A stretch of 64,000 bases of DNA from WM-3-3 sp041660045 (lineage in GTDB: Bacteria; Pseudomonadota; Gammaproteobacteria; Methylococcales; Methylomonadaceae): contig JBAZXA010000001.1 in the NCBI GenBank assembly GCA_041660045.1, forward strand, positions 682,001-746,000. Reading direction: 5' to 3'. Position 1 is the first letter of the stretch. Each line of letters opens with the position of its first letter. Made by a program: the position numbers and the translations under genes. Below the pieces are notes generated by a model. That model ran no database searches and was not told the DNA's origin. It was given only the letters and a program-made list of their open reading frames with translations. Positions 34,808-43,428 of the stretch are shown here, one piece after another.

Positions 34808-36184
34808 TTATGACACATCAGTTAGCTTAGCAGCCTGCGTTTGTAAAGCGCGCTGCCGTGAACGGCCTTTTAAAAACTTTAGTGGATAGATAGTAACCGG
34901 ATCGGCTTTAACTAAAGTTTGTTGAGATGACGCTTCCGGCAGTAAATATTGATCGCGCTTGGCATTATATAAACACATGGACATAGGCCCGTCAGCTGTT
35001 GCCACCATAAAAACACAGCTATGAATACGCTCACGCTCTAATTTTGCCGCATCCATAAAATTATGCAAAACAAACGTCATTTTTTGTACCCTACCCCGTG
35101 CCACCCATAAATCCTGCCGGGCAAACCACAGTTTTTTACCCATCCAGCACAACGCTGGCCACCAAATTTGCGGTGCTTTAAAAAACGCGCCTAAGGCTGC
35201 TTGGCGGGCAAGACGGCGATTCTTACGAGGTAAAACCGCATTAGCAGTCGCTTCCAATAACGCATGGCTAAACTTGGGGTCGTCATAAAAATCATAAAAA
35301 CGGCCATTGATTGAAAACGCCATAGCATAACTATTACAGCTAGAATGACCTGCTACCAAGGTATCAAAACACAGTTTTGTATCAATGGCCTGCTCAATTT
35401 TTTGAATGATGGTGTCCTGGTTGATTAACTGTGCCCTTTCACGCAGTACTCCGCGTCCAGTATCAGCCTGTAGTTGGAAAGAAATCAACGAAACAACATC
35501 GGTATTTTGACTAAAAAACTTTACGATATCCGGGATTTCTACAAAATTATCGGCACATACCGTGGTATTAAAAAAAATTGCCAACGGTAAGCCTCGAACC
35601 CGGTCAATATATTTTTGGCGAATTTCATTTAGCGCTTTTTCAGTCTTATAACCTTTACGTTCTTGTGTTAAGTCGACATGAAAAGCCACATCACTTAAGC
35701 CCGCTTGGCTTAGCGTCTCTAACAGGTCACGGGTTGCCAAAATACCATTGGTGAACAATGAAGCCCGCATACCCAATTGGGTAATCCGCTGTACCAATTT
35801 AACCAGATCTTCCCGTTTGCGTAAGGTCGGGTCACCGCCTGAAATTTGAATATCCGTATTCACCCCGTAATGGGCAAATATGCTATCAATCCGCCGAAAT
35901 AACTCACTGAGTGGGACGTCTTTTACGGCTTCTGAATGTTCAGAAAGATAGCACAATGTACAATCTAAATTACATCGTTGCGTTATTTCTAAAGAAACAG
36001 AACAAACCGCCCACCGCCGACCCGCGATTTGACCTTTATGCCAATGCCCAACATCCTTTAGGCGCTGTTGGGTTTTGGCCATAGCATCTATCGGTTGCTC
36101 CGCTAATACTTCAGGTTGTAATGCCTGAATTTCAGTAGGGCTTAGATAGTGTATTTCTAAGCCATCAGCTTTAAATAAGCTCAT
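34808..36184 (-). CDS. Radical SAM protein
   Basis: 458-aa radical SAM enzyme from the ATG at 36184, chosen because GGAG lies nine bases upstream; a TTG at 36205 would add seven residues. The [4Fe-4S] motif is RCNLDCTLCY (Cys71, Cys75, Cys78), followed by the SAM-binding ISGGDPTLRK (~109-118). The C-terminal half has further cysteines (HSSCNSY, HSCVFMV, SMCLYN) but no clean SPASM pattern. It begins an operon with DUF547 and MauE-like genes. The substrate is unknown; a protein or peptide target is possible from the context. Confidence 0.88.
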   Translation of the reverse strand: MSLFKADGLEIHYLSPTEIQALQPEVLAEQPIDAMAKTQQRLKDVGHWHKGQIAGRRWAVCSVSLEITQRCNLDCTLCYLSEHSEAVKDVPLSELFRRIDSIFAHYGVNTDIQISGGDPTLRKREDLVKLVQRITQLGMRASLFTNGILATRDLLETLSQAGLSDVAFHVDLTQERKGYKTEKALNEIRQKYIDRVRGLPLAIFFNTTVCADNFVEIPDIVKFFSQNTDVVSLISFQLQADTGRGVLRERAQLINQDTIIQKIEQAIDTKLCFDTLVAGHSSCNSYAMAFSINGRFYDFYDDPKFSHALLEATANAVLPRKNRRLARQAALGAFFKAPQIWWPALCWMGKKLWFARQDLWVARGRVQKMTFVLHNFMDAAKLERERIHSCVFMVATADGPMSMCLYNAKRDQYLLPEASSQQTLVKADPVTIYPLKFLKGRSRQRALQTQAAKLTDVS

Positions 36185-36635
36185 TATGGTCAACTCCGAT
36201 TTCAATTAGTCAGGGTTAATTTGCAAATTTAAATTGCTAAAGAATTCACAGGATAAGTGCAAGCCTAAACTCGCGCGTAAGACTATTAAACACATGGAAT
36301 TAAAATTTAATTGTGTTATGTGATGATAAAAAAATAAAGAAGTATAAATTGAAGCCGATATTTTGAGCTCATAACTAATACGTTTCAAAAACCATAAAAG
36401 ATTCCTAAACTTTTCTTAGCCCATAAGGCAGGTTATCGCCTATGTGTGTTAGCTATAAAATCGTTAATCGGCAGGATCGTTAATTTAACTTGTTTAATGG
36501 CTAAAAGATCAAATATTACACAAAACTAATCCCCAACCATAACGACCTTGGTACACTAAAATACTGGTGACGTTTTAAACAAGCTAGCTTTAGCTGTACG
36601 ATTTCATTAGCTTATTAATATTTAGTTGACATATA

Positions 36636-36956
36636 TTAATGTTTAATTTCAAATTCTGAACGATCATGCCCTAAATCAAGTAACGTTTTTAACCATACAG
36701 GCATAACGCCTCTTCCCGTCCAAGTTTTTAAAGGATCATCCGGGTGGCGGTATTTTATGGGTACTTTAATACTTTTTCGAACTAGCTTTTTGTTTTGGTC
36801 AATAATTTCTACTTCAACGTCTATGGATGCCGCCAATTCTTTTATTTGGGCAATAACTTCTTTTCGTTTGTTAGATTGTTTAAGACGTAACGCTTTTTCA
36901 GCATTCTCAATAAAGCTTTGTAACTCAGTTTCAGATAAATTCTGAAATTCATTCAT
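36636..36956 (-). CDS. H-NS family nucleoid-associated protein
   Basis: 106-aa H-NS-like protein from the ATG at 36956 with GGAG seven bases upstream; the frame continues 12 codons further upstream. The N-terminal helical oligomerisation part (NLSETELQSFIENAEKAL) is followed by a linker and the DNA-binding tail YRHPDDPLKTWTGRG (~69-83), the TWTGRGxxP signature of H-NS. It should bind curved AT-rich DNA and silence genes. A very AT-rich region with a palindrome lies upstream and may be an autoregulatory site. Confidence 0.9.
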   Translation of the reverse strand: MNEFQNLSETELQSFIENAEKALRLKQSNKRKEVIAQIKELAASIDVEVEIIDQNKKLVRKSIKVPIKYRHPDDPLKTWTGRGVMPVWLKTLLDLGHDRSEFEIKH

Positions 36957-37638
36957 TCTATTCTCCGTCAATTGGTCAAATTTAAAAGGCAAACTCTACA
37001 TACATTTATATGCTGCGTTTTGATATTATAATACTTAAGCCGATGCCTTTAATTATTTATGAGTTTTATCAGTCGTCAGTTAATTATTAACGCTTGAATA
37101 TGAGGTTAATTTTTACAGCTATTTACTTATAAAAACAAGTTTTTTAATCATTTTACCGTTAACTATTTGATAAAAAATTATTGTGCCCGTTAATGCATAG
37201 CGGTTAATTTGTTTATAAAACTAATATAAAAATGGCAATATTAAATTAATTTAATATACTCGCCATTTGCTGCAACTATACAAAAATAAATGTAATGTCA
37301 ATCTGGCATAAACAATTGCTTAAAGACAAACTTATCAACACCAGATATTAATAACCTCACAAAATAAATGACTTTTAGACGCTCCGCTAAACAAAGCCAA
37401 TAATGAAGCGAACCCAACTGTCTTATTCCTACAGCAGATAAAAATTTTGAACTTTTCGATAACTCATATGTAGTTATTAGAGGCACTTTTATTTATGATT
37501 GGGCTAGCTATTAAATTTAGCGCCTTTTAGCGTCTACTTGAAACACCATTTTTATTCCGCACACCAAGATAACTGCTAATATATTAAGCCAAGCACTGTG
37601 TTTTTAAAAAAGCCCGCCCTAAAATTTGGATGTGTTAA
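36957..37638. other. AT-rich 680-base region between hns-like and sucA genes
   Basis: Divergent promoter region for the H-NS-like gene (minus) and sucA (plus). It is strongly AT-rich and includes the long inverted repeat at 37230-37268 (listed separately). A minus-strand frame at 37298-37486 has no ribosome-binding site and is not called. No RNA gene recognised. Confidence 0.5.
37230..37268. repeat. AT-rich inverted repeat upstream of the hns-like gene
   Basis: AAATGGC and GCCATTT flank a perfect 20-base palindrome (ATATTAAATT/AATTTAATAT at 37238-37257), giving a 39-base dyad with one asymmetric bulge. It could form a cruciform or hairpin, or serve as an H-NS-type nucleation site. Confidence 0.5.
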
Positions 37639-40470
37639 ATGACCAAACTAATAAAACTGTTTCAAGATACGTCTTCCCTCTATGGCAGCAATGCCAGTTT
37701 TATTGAGGATTTATATGAGCAATTTTTAGAAAACCCAGATTCTGTGGAAGACAGCTGGAAAGCTAAATTCAGCCAAATACATGGGCCATCCAGTTATGAG
37801 ACACCACATGGCCCAGTGATTGAACGGTTCTCCCAACTTGCTGCAAAATCGCCTAGCCGGTTAGCACAATTGCAAGGCTTCACTGAGGAGAGCGTCAAGA
37901 AACAATCTGCTGTTGCCCGATTGATAGACCACTATCGTGTACGCGGCCACCAAATAGCAAAAAACAACCCCTTGGGCAAAACCATGCCTATCCCACCCGA
38001 CTTTGCGCCAGCCTATTATGGTTTGACTGAGCTGGACATGGATACCTTGTTTGACACCGGTAATCTCTATGGTGCTGACCGTTTACCACTGCGCGATATT
38101 ATCGTGCGCCTAGAAGAAATTTATTGCGGGAGCATAGGCTCCGAATACATGCATATAGACGACAGCACAACCAAGCGCTGGATTAAAAACCGCTTAGAAA
38201 GCACTAAATCCCACTCAGCCATCACGCCCGAACAAAAACGCTGGATACTTGAGCAATTAACCGCAGCAGAGGGTATTGAAACCTATTTACACAATAAATT
38301 CGTTGGCCAAAAACGTTTTTCCCTAGAAGGCAGTGAATCGCTGATTTCTTTCCTCGATGAACTCATCCAAAACTCAGGTGAAAAAGGTGCCAAAGAAATA
38401 GTAATGGGCATGGCGCATCGTGGCCGCTTAAATGTGTTGGTCAATATTCTAGGCAAAAGTCCGACTAGTTTATTTAATGAGTTTTCTGGCACCTCAAAAT
38501 TATCGCCTGGGGTAATTTCTGGCGATGTCAAATATCATATGGGGTTTTCATCCGATATTGCTACCCCGGGTGGACCTGTGCATCTTACCTTAGCGTTTAA
38601 CCCATCACACTTGGAAATTATCAATCCGGTTGTGGAAGGTTCTGTAAAAGCTAGGCAAGATCGCGCTGGCGAAAATGGTAAAAACACGGTGATACCCGTG
38701 CTGATTCATGGTGATGCCGCGTTTTCCGGCCAAGGCATTGTAATGGAAACGCTCAATATGTCACAAACCCGTGCTTACTCAACAGGTGGCACTGTCCATA
38801 TCGTCATTAATAACCAAATTGGCTTTACTACTAGCAACCCATCCGATGCACGTTCTACTTTTTATTGCACAGATGTTGCCAGCATGATCCAAGCACCGGT
38901 GTTTCATGTCAACGGTGATGACCCTGAAGCAGTAAGTTTTGTCACTAGAATGGCGCTGGATTACCGTATGACGTTCAATAAGGATGTCGTCATTGATCTC
39001 ATCTCTTATCGCCGTTTAGGCCATAATGAAGCTGATGAGCCTGCAACGACACAGCCCATCATGTACAAAAAAATCCGTGCCCATAAAACGACCCGGCAAC
39101 TCTACGCAGACAAATTAGTTAAGGAAGGTGTGCTTAGCGCTGAAGAGCCCGCCAAACTGATCAATGAATATCAAACTAGGCTAGAAACCGACGAAGTGGT
39201 ATCTAGGCCCATACTGCATAATGGCCTCTACACTTATACCTATACTGCGCAGTGGAAAGCTTTTATGGGTGGCGACTGGGAAAGCACACATAACACAACA
39301 GTCTCCATGGATCGCTTACGCTTTTGTAACGACCGTTTGCTGCGTTTGCCAGCTGGTTTCGAAATGCACCCAAGGGTTGCCAAAATTATGGAGAACCGCC
39401 GCAAAATGGCGGCTGGCGCTATGCCACTTGATTGGGGTTTTGCTGAAAACTTAGCTTACGCCACACTCTTAGTCGAAAAATACCCTATCCGCTTAACTGG
39501 ACAGGATGTAGGCCGCGGCACATTCTTTCACCGCCACGCCATTTTGCATAACCAACGCAATGGTAAAACCTATACGCCATTAAAGCATTTGGAGCAAACC
39601 CAGGCGAAAGTACAAATCTATGATTCCTTATTATCCGAAGCTGGCGTACTCGGCTTTGAATATGGCTATAGCTCTACCGCACCCAATCATTTAGTGATTT
39701 GGGAAGCCCAATTTGGTGACTTTGCCAATGGTGCGCAAGTTGTTATTGACCAATTCATCAGCTCTGGTGAAACCAAATGGGGGCGTTTGAGTGGCTTGGT
39801 GATGCTATTACCACACGGTTTTGAAGGCCAAGGGCCAGAACATTCTTCAGCCCGCTTAGAACGGTATTTACAACTGTGCGCTGACCATAACATGCAAGTT
39901 TGTATTCCAACCACACCCGCGCAAATTTTTCATTTGCTGCGTCGCCAACTACACAGGGCTTATCGTAAGCCGCTGGTGGTGATGACCCCTAAAAGCCTGT
40001 TGCGCCATAAACTCGCGGTTTCCACCTTGGAAGACTTAACCACAGGACAATTCCAACCCATCATCGGCGAGCAAGATGACATTAATCCTGAAAAAGTCAC
40101 CCGTTTTATTTTATGCGCAGGTAAAGTATATTATGACTTATTGGAAGCGCGCCGACATGATGCTCTAGAACATGTCGCGATTGCCCGTATCGAGCAACTT
40201 TACCCCTTTCCGTCCAAACTTTTAAAAGCAGAAATTGCAAAATACCCACAATTGAACGAATTTGTTTGGTGTCAAGAAGAACCACAAAACCAAGGTGTTT
40301 GGTATCAATCCAAGCATCATTTTGCCGACAATCTTGACCCTAAGATCACGCTTACCTATTGCGGGCGCGCTGCCTCGGCTGCCCCTGCCGTAGGCAGTTT
40401 CCGCATGCATATAGAACAACAAAAAGCCGTCGTTGATTCGGCTCTTTATGGCAAACCTTCAGGAAAATAA
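37639..40470 (+). CDS. sucA: 2-oxoglutarate dehydrogenase E1 component
   Basis: 943-aa thiamine-diphosphate decarboxylase of the 2-oxoglutarate dehydrogenase complex (TCA cycle, 2-oxoglutarate to succinyl-CoA). Key segments are intact: N-terminal docking helix region (YGSNASFIEDLYEQFLENP), GMAHRGRLNVLVN (~257-269), HGDAAFSGQGIVMETLNM (~355-372), INNQIGFTTS (~389-398) and GHNEADEP (~457-464). Length is typical (~930-950). First gene of sucA-sucB-lpdA, with one base between sucA and sucB. Confidence 0.97.
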   Translation: MTKLIKLFQDTSSLYGSNASFIEDLYEQFLENPDSVEDSWKAKFSQIHGPSSYETPHGPVIERFSQLAAKSPSRLAQLQGFTEESVKKQSAVARLIDHYRVRGHQIAKNNPLGKTMPIPPDFAPAYYGLTELDMDTLFDTGNLYGADRLPLRDIIVRLEEIYCGSIGSEYMHIDDSTTKRWIKNRLESTKSHSAITPEQKRWILEQLTAAEGIETYLHNKFVGQKRFSLEGSESLISFLDELIQNSGEKGAKEIVMGMAHRGRLNVLVNILGKSPTSLFNEFSGTSKLSPGVISGDVKYHMGFSSDIATPGGPVHLTLAFNPSHLEIINPVVEGSVKARQDRAGENGKNTVIPVLIHGDAAFSGQGIVMETLNMSQTRAYSTGGTVHIVINNQIGFTTSNPSDARSTFYCTDVASMIQAPVFHVNGDDPEAVSFVTRMALDYRMTFNKDVVIDLISYRRLGHNEADEPATTQPIMYKKIRAHKTTRQLYADKLVKEGVLSAEEPAKLINEYQTRLETDEVVSRPILHNGLYTYTYTAQWKAFMGGDWESTHNTTVSMDRLRFCNDRLLRLPAGFEMHPRVAKIMENRRKMAAGAMPLDWGFAENLAYATLLVEKYPIRLTGQDVGRGTFFHRHAILHNQRNGKTYTPLKHLEQTQAKVQIYDSLLSEAGVLGFEYGYSSTAPNHLVIWEAQFGDFANGAQVVIDQFISSGETKWGRLSGLVMLLPHGFEGQGPEHSSARLERYLQLCADHNMQVCIPTTPAQIFHLLRRQLHRAYRKPLVVMTPKSLLRHKLAVSTLEDLTTGQFQPIIGEQDDINPEKVTRFILCAGKVYYDLLEARRHDALEHVAIARIEQLYPFPSKLLKAEIAKYPQLNEFVWCQEEPQNQGVWYQSKHHFADNLDPKITLTYCGRAASAAPAVGSFRMHIEQQKAVVDSALYGKPSGK

Positions 40471-40471
40471 C

Positions 40472-41743
40472 ATGAGCATTGAAGTACTGGTACCTAACTT
40501 ACCTGAATCCGTTTCTGATGCCACTTTAGTGGCTTGGCACAAACAAGCGGGCGAATATGTCAATAAAAACGAAAATTTAGCTGACTTAGAAACCGATAAA
40601 GTTGTTCTGGAAGTACCCGCGCCCAGTTCTGGCTATCTGAGTAAAATCCTGAAACAAGGTGGATCAACTGTCGTGGCTGGTGACTTACTGGCTATTTTGG
40701 ATAACGAAGCATCGGTTAAAACAGAAGCCGAAGCTATGCCAGAAGCAAGCATGGCACCGGAAGAGCCAGAAGCTGTTGAGGAAGAAAGCGATGCAGATAT
40801 TGCTTTAAGCCCTTCTGTGCGCCGTTTAATTGCTGAACATAACTTAAACCCTGCCAATATTAAAGGCTCCGGCAAAAGTGGCCGATTAACCAAAACTGAT
40901 GTACTCGACCACATTAATACCCAAAGGCAACAAGAAATTCAAGCCACGGAACCGACGACTCCAGCCCAAGCGCCAACGCCTAGCAACGTCACCAAACTTG
41001 AGACCTCGTTAAAACCTACCAATATACCGGCTAATATTGATTTGCGGCCAGAGCAGCGGGTACCCATGACACGGCTACGGGCTAAAATTGCTGAGCGTCT
41101 GTTACAAGCCCAGCAAAATGCTGCCATGTTAACCACGTTTAATGAGATCAACATGCAAAGCGTGCTTGATTTACGCAACCAATATAAAACCCGCTTTGAA
41201 GAAAAACATAATATTAAACTGGGCTTTATGTCATTTTTTGTAAAAGCCTCTATAGAGGCGCTTAAGCGCTTTCCGGTTATCAATGCCTCTATTGATGAAA
41301 ATGACATTATCTATCATGGCTATTATGATATAGGTATCGCCGTCACAACACCTCGTGGGTTAATTGTGCCGGTACTAAAAGATGCCGATCAACTTGATTT
41401 TGCCGGCATAGAAAAAAGTATCGCCGATTATGGCGCAAAAGCCAGGGCGGGCACGTTAAGTTATGACGATTTAAAAGGCGGTACTTTCACGATTACCAAT
41501 GGTGGTATTTTTGGTTCTATGTTATCAACGCCAATCTTAAATCCACCCCAATGCGCTATTTTAGGTATGCATGCGATTAAGGAACGGCCTGTTGTCGAAA
41601 ATGGGCAAATAATCGCAAGACCTATTATGTATTTGGCATTATCGTACGACCATCGCCTAGTCGATGGCCGGGATGCCGTGCAATTTTTGGTGACTATAAA
41701 AGAATGCCTAGAGTCTCCTGCCCATCTCTTACTTAATATATAA
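40472..41743 (+). CDS. sucB: Dihydrolipoyllysine-residue succinyltransferase (E2)
   Basis: 423-aa E2 core of the 2-oxoglutarate dehydrogenase complex. Start at the ATG at 40472 with AGGA upstream; the frame is open earlier inside sucA. One lipoyl domain with the modified Lys in DLETDKVVLEV (~38-48); E1/E3-binding domain SPSVRRLIAEHNL (~112-124); catalytic domain ending in YDHRLVDGRDAVQFL (~393-407) with the HxxxDG motif. All functional residues look intact. Confidence 0.97.
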   Translation: MSIEVLVPNLPESVSDATLVAWHKQAGEYVNKNENLADLETDKVVLEVPAPSSGYLSKILKQGGSTVVAGDLLAILDNEASVKTEAEAMPEASMAPEEPEAVEEESDADIALSPSVRRLIAEHNLNPANIKGSGKSGRLTKTDVLDHINTQRQQEIQATEPTTPAQAPTPSNVTKLETSLKPTNIPANIDLRPEQRVPMTRLRAKIAERLLQAQQNAAMLTTFNEINMQSVLDLRNQYKTRFEEKHNIKLGFMSFFVKASIEALKRFPVINASIDENDIIYHGYYDIGIAVTTPRGLIVPVLKDADQLDFAGIEKSIADYGAKARAGTLSYDDLKGGTFTITNGGIFGSMLSTPILNPPQCAILGMHAIKERPVVENGQIIARPIMYLALSYDHRLVDGRDAVQFLVTIKECLESPAHLLLNI

Positions 41744-41754
41744 ATGGCCATTTT

Positions 41755-43209
41755 ATGTCAAACCAAGTAAGTTCATACGATGTCGTAGTGATTGGAGCAG
41801 GCCCAGCCGGATATGTCAGTGCTATCCGCTGTGCCCAGCTCGGTTTAAAAACTGCCTGTGTTGACAACCGTAGTAACCATCTACAAGAACCTTGTATTGG
41901 TGGTACCAATGTACATGGTGGTAGCCTCTCGTTATTAGCCTTATTGGAATCGGCCAAACTCTACCATTCACTCATCCATAATTATCTTGAGCATGGTATT
42001 GCAGCAGATAATATCCGTCTTGATCTTGAAAAAATGATGCAGCGAAAAGCTAACATCATCCAACATTATCAAAACAATTTAAGTAATATATTCGCCCATT
42101 ACCGGATTGACAGATTTCATGCTTCAGCACGTTTACTGGGTGAACACCAAATACAGTTGACCTCAGTTAAGAGTGGTGAACTCAGCTATGTTGAAGCCGC
42201 CAATACGATCATTGCCACTGGCTCCAGCCCCCTTAAGCTGGCGAATATACCTGTAGACAATGAATTCGTGATTGACTATACCCAAGCCTTGAATATTGTT
42301 AATGTGCCCAAGAAACTTTGCATCATAGGCGCGGGTGTAATTGGATTAGAATTGGCCGGTCTTTGGAGTCGACTAGGTGCCGAAACTATCGTTTTAGAAG
42401 CACAAGACCTTTTCATGGCCAAAGCTGACCAGCAAATCGCACGTGAAGCTTACCGTATTTATAGTGAACAAGGCTTAGAACTGCATTTAGGTGCACGCGT
42501 GATTGCCGTAAAAAAAGCCGACAACATGGTCACCGTGGAATATCAGGACTCAGAAGGCACCCATAGCATCTGTGTTGATCGGGTAATAGTCGCTTCCGGA
42601 CGTAAACCCAATACCGAAAACTTAGCCACACCTGAAACTAATTTATTATTGGATGAAAGCGGATTTGTCCATGTCAACAATCATTGTAGAACTAATTTAC
42701 CCGGGGTGTATGCCATCGGTGATTTAACCTCACCTGGCCCCATGTTTGCCCATAAAGGCATGGCGGAAGGCGTATTTGTTGCGGAACAAATTGCTGGTAA
42801 ACTCGATGCAAGTATCAACTATAGCTTAATACCCAGCATTATCTATACGGATCCAGAAGTCGCTTGGGTTGGACAAACAGAACAAGAATTAAAAGCAATG
42901 GGCGAACCGATAAAAGTCGGTGTATTCCCGCTCAGCGCAAATTTTCGCTCACAGACGGAAAGCTGTAGCAAAGGGCTGATAAAAATCATCGCCCATGCCG
43001 AACGTGATACGATCTTAGGCGTACATATCATCGGGAACCAAGCTTCAGAACTGCTATCCGAAGCGATATTGGCCATGGAATTTTCTGCTAGCAGTGAGGA
43101 TTTGGCGAAAACTATCCATGCCCACCCTACCCGCTCAGAAGCCGTCTACGAAGCGGCCTTAGCCATTTCTAATAAAGCGATACATTTACCACCTATCCTG
43201 ACAGAATAG
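41755..43209 (+). CDS. lpdA: Dihydrolipoamide dehydrogenase-like protein lacking the redox disulfide
   Basis: 484-aa E3-like flavoprotein, 12 bases after sucB. FAD motif VVVIGAGPAGYVSA (10-23), NAD motif CIIGAGVIGLELAG (~187-200), second FAD segment VYAIGDLTSPGPMFAHKG (~317-334) and the C-terminal HAHPTRSEA (His-Glu dyad) are all present. The active-site stretch is not: canonical GGTCLNVGCIPSK reads GGTNVHGGSLSLL (49-61), so both cysteines are replaced (Asn52, Ser57). A lone Cys47 lies just before. Without the disulfide it should not oxidise dihydrolipoamide in the normal way. Reading frame is clean. It may be a pseudoenzyme or have another NAD(P)H/FAD role; symbol given for family and position only. 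Confidence 0.85.
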   Translation: MSNQVSSYDVVVIGAGPAGYVSAIRCAQLGLKTACVDNRSNHLQEPCIGGTNVHGGSLSLLALLESAKLYHSLIHNYLEHGIAADNIRLDLEKMMQRKANIIQHYQNNLSNIFAHYRIDRFHASARLLGEHQIQLTSVKSGELSYVEAANTIIATGSSPLKLANIPVDNEFVIDYTQALNIVNVPKKLCIIGAGVIGLELAGLWSRLGAETIVLEAQDLFMAKADQQIAREAYRIYSEQGLELHLGARVIAVKKADNMVTVEYQDSEGTHSICVDRVIVASGRKPNTENLATPETNLLLDESGFVHVNNHCRTNLPGVYAIGDLTSPGPMFAHKGMAEGVFVAEQIAGKLDASINYSLIPSIIYTDPEVAWVGQTEQELKAMGEPIKVGVFPLSANFRSQTESCSKGLIKIIAHAERDTILGVHIIGNQASELLSEAILAMEFSASSEDLAKTIHAHPTRSEAVYEAALAISNKAIHLPPILTE

Positions 43210-43361
43210 CTTATAGGTTTATTTAGGCATTAGTATATAGCTCGGGAACCAAAGATAGATTCGTAGACCTATACATTCAGAACTTAATACACCATGAAGT
43301 GGCTTTACTTTTTTAGGCACTTTAATATTCAAAGCTAAACACCTAGCCTTGTTAAATAGCC

Positions 43362-43396
43362 AAAAAACTTAAGGCTGGTTTTTACCAGCCTTAAGT
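43362..43396 (-). terminator. Strong intrinsic terminator between lpdA and porin gene
   Basis: ACTTAAGGCTGGT, loop TTTT, ACCAGCCTTAAGT: a perfect 13-bp stem. On the minus strand it is followed by a run of six T, fitting the porin gene that ends at 43429. It can also stop sucAB-lpdA transcripts in the other direction. Confidence 0.85.
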
Positions 43397-43428
43397 GCCA
43401 ACACGGCTAAAATAAAACTAAATAGAAC

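Noticed and set aside
36206..36388. 60-codon frame just upstream of the radical SAM gene, considered as a precursor peptide
   Set aside because: TTG start, no ribosome-binding site, AT-driven composition and no leader/core pattern.
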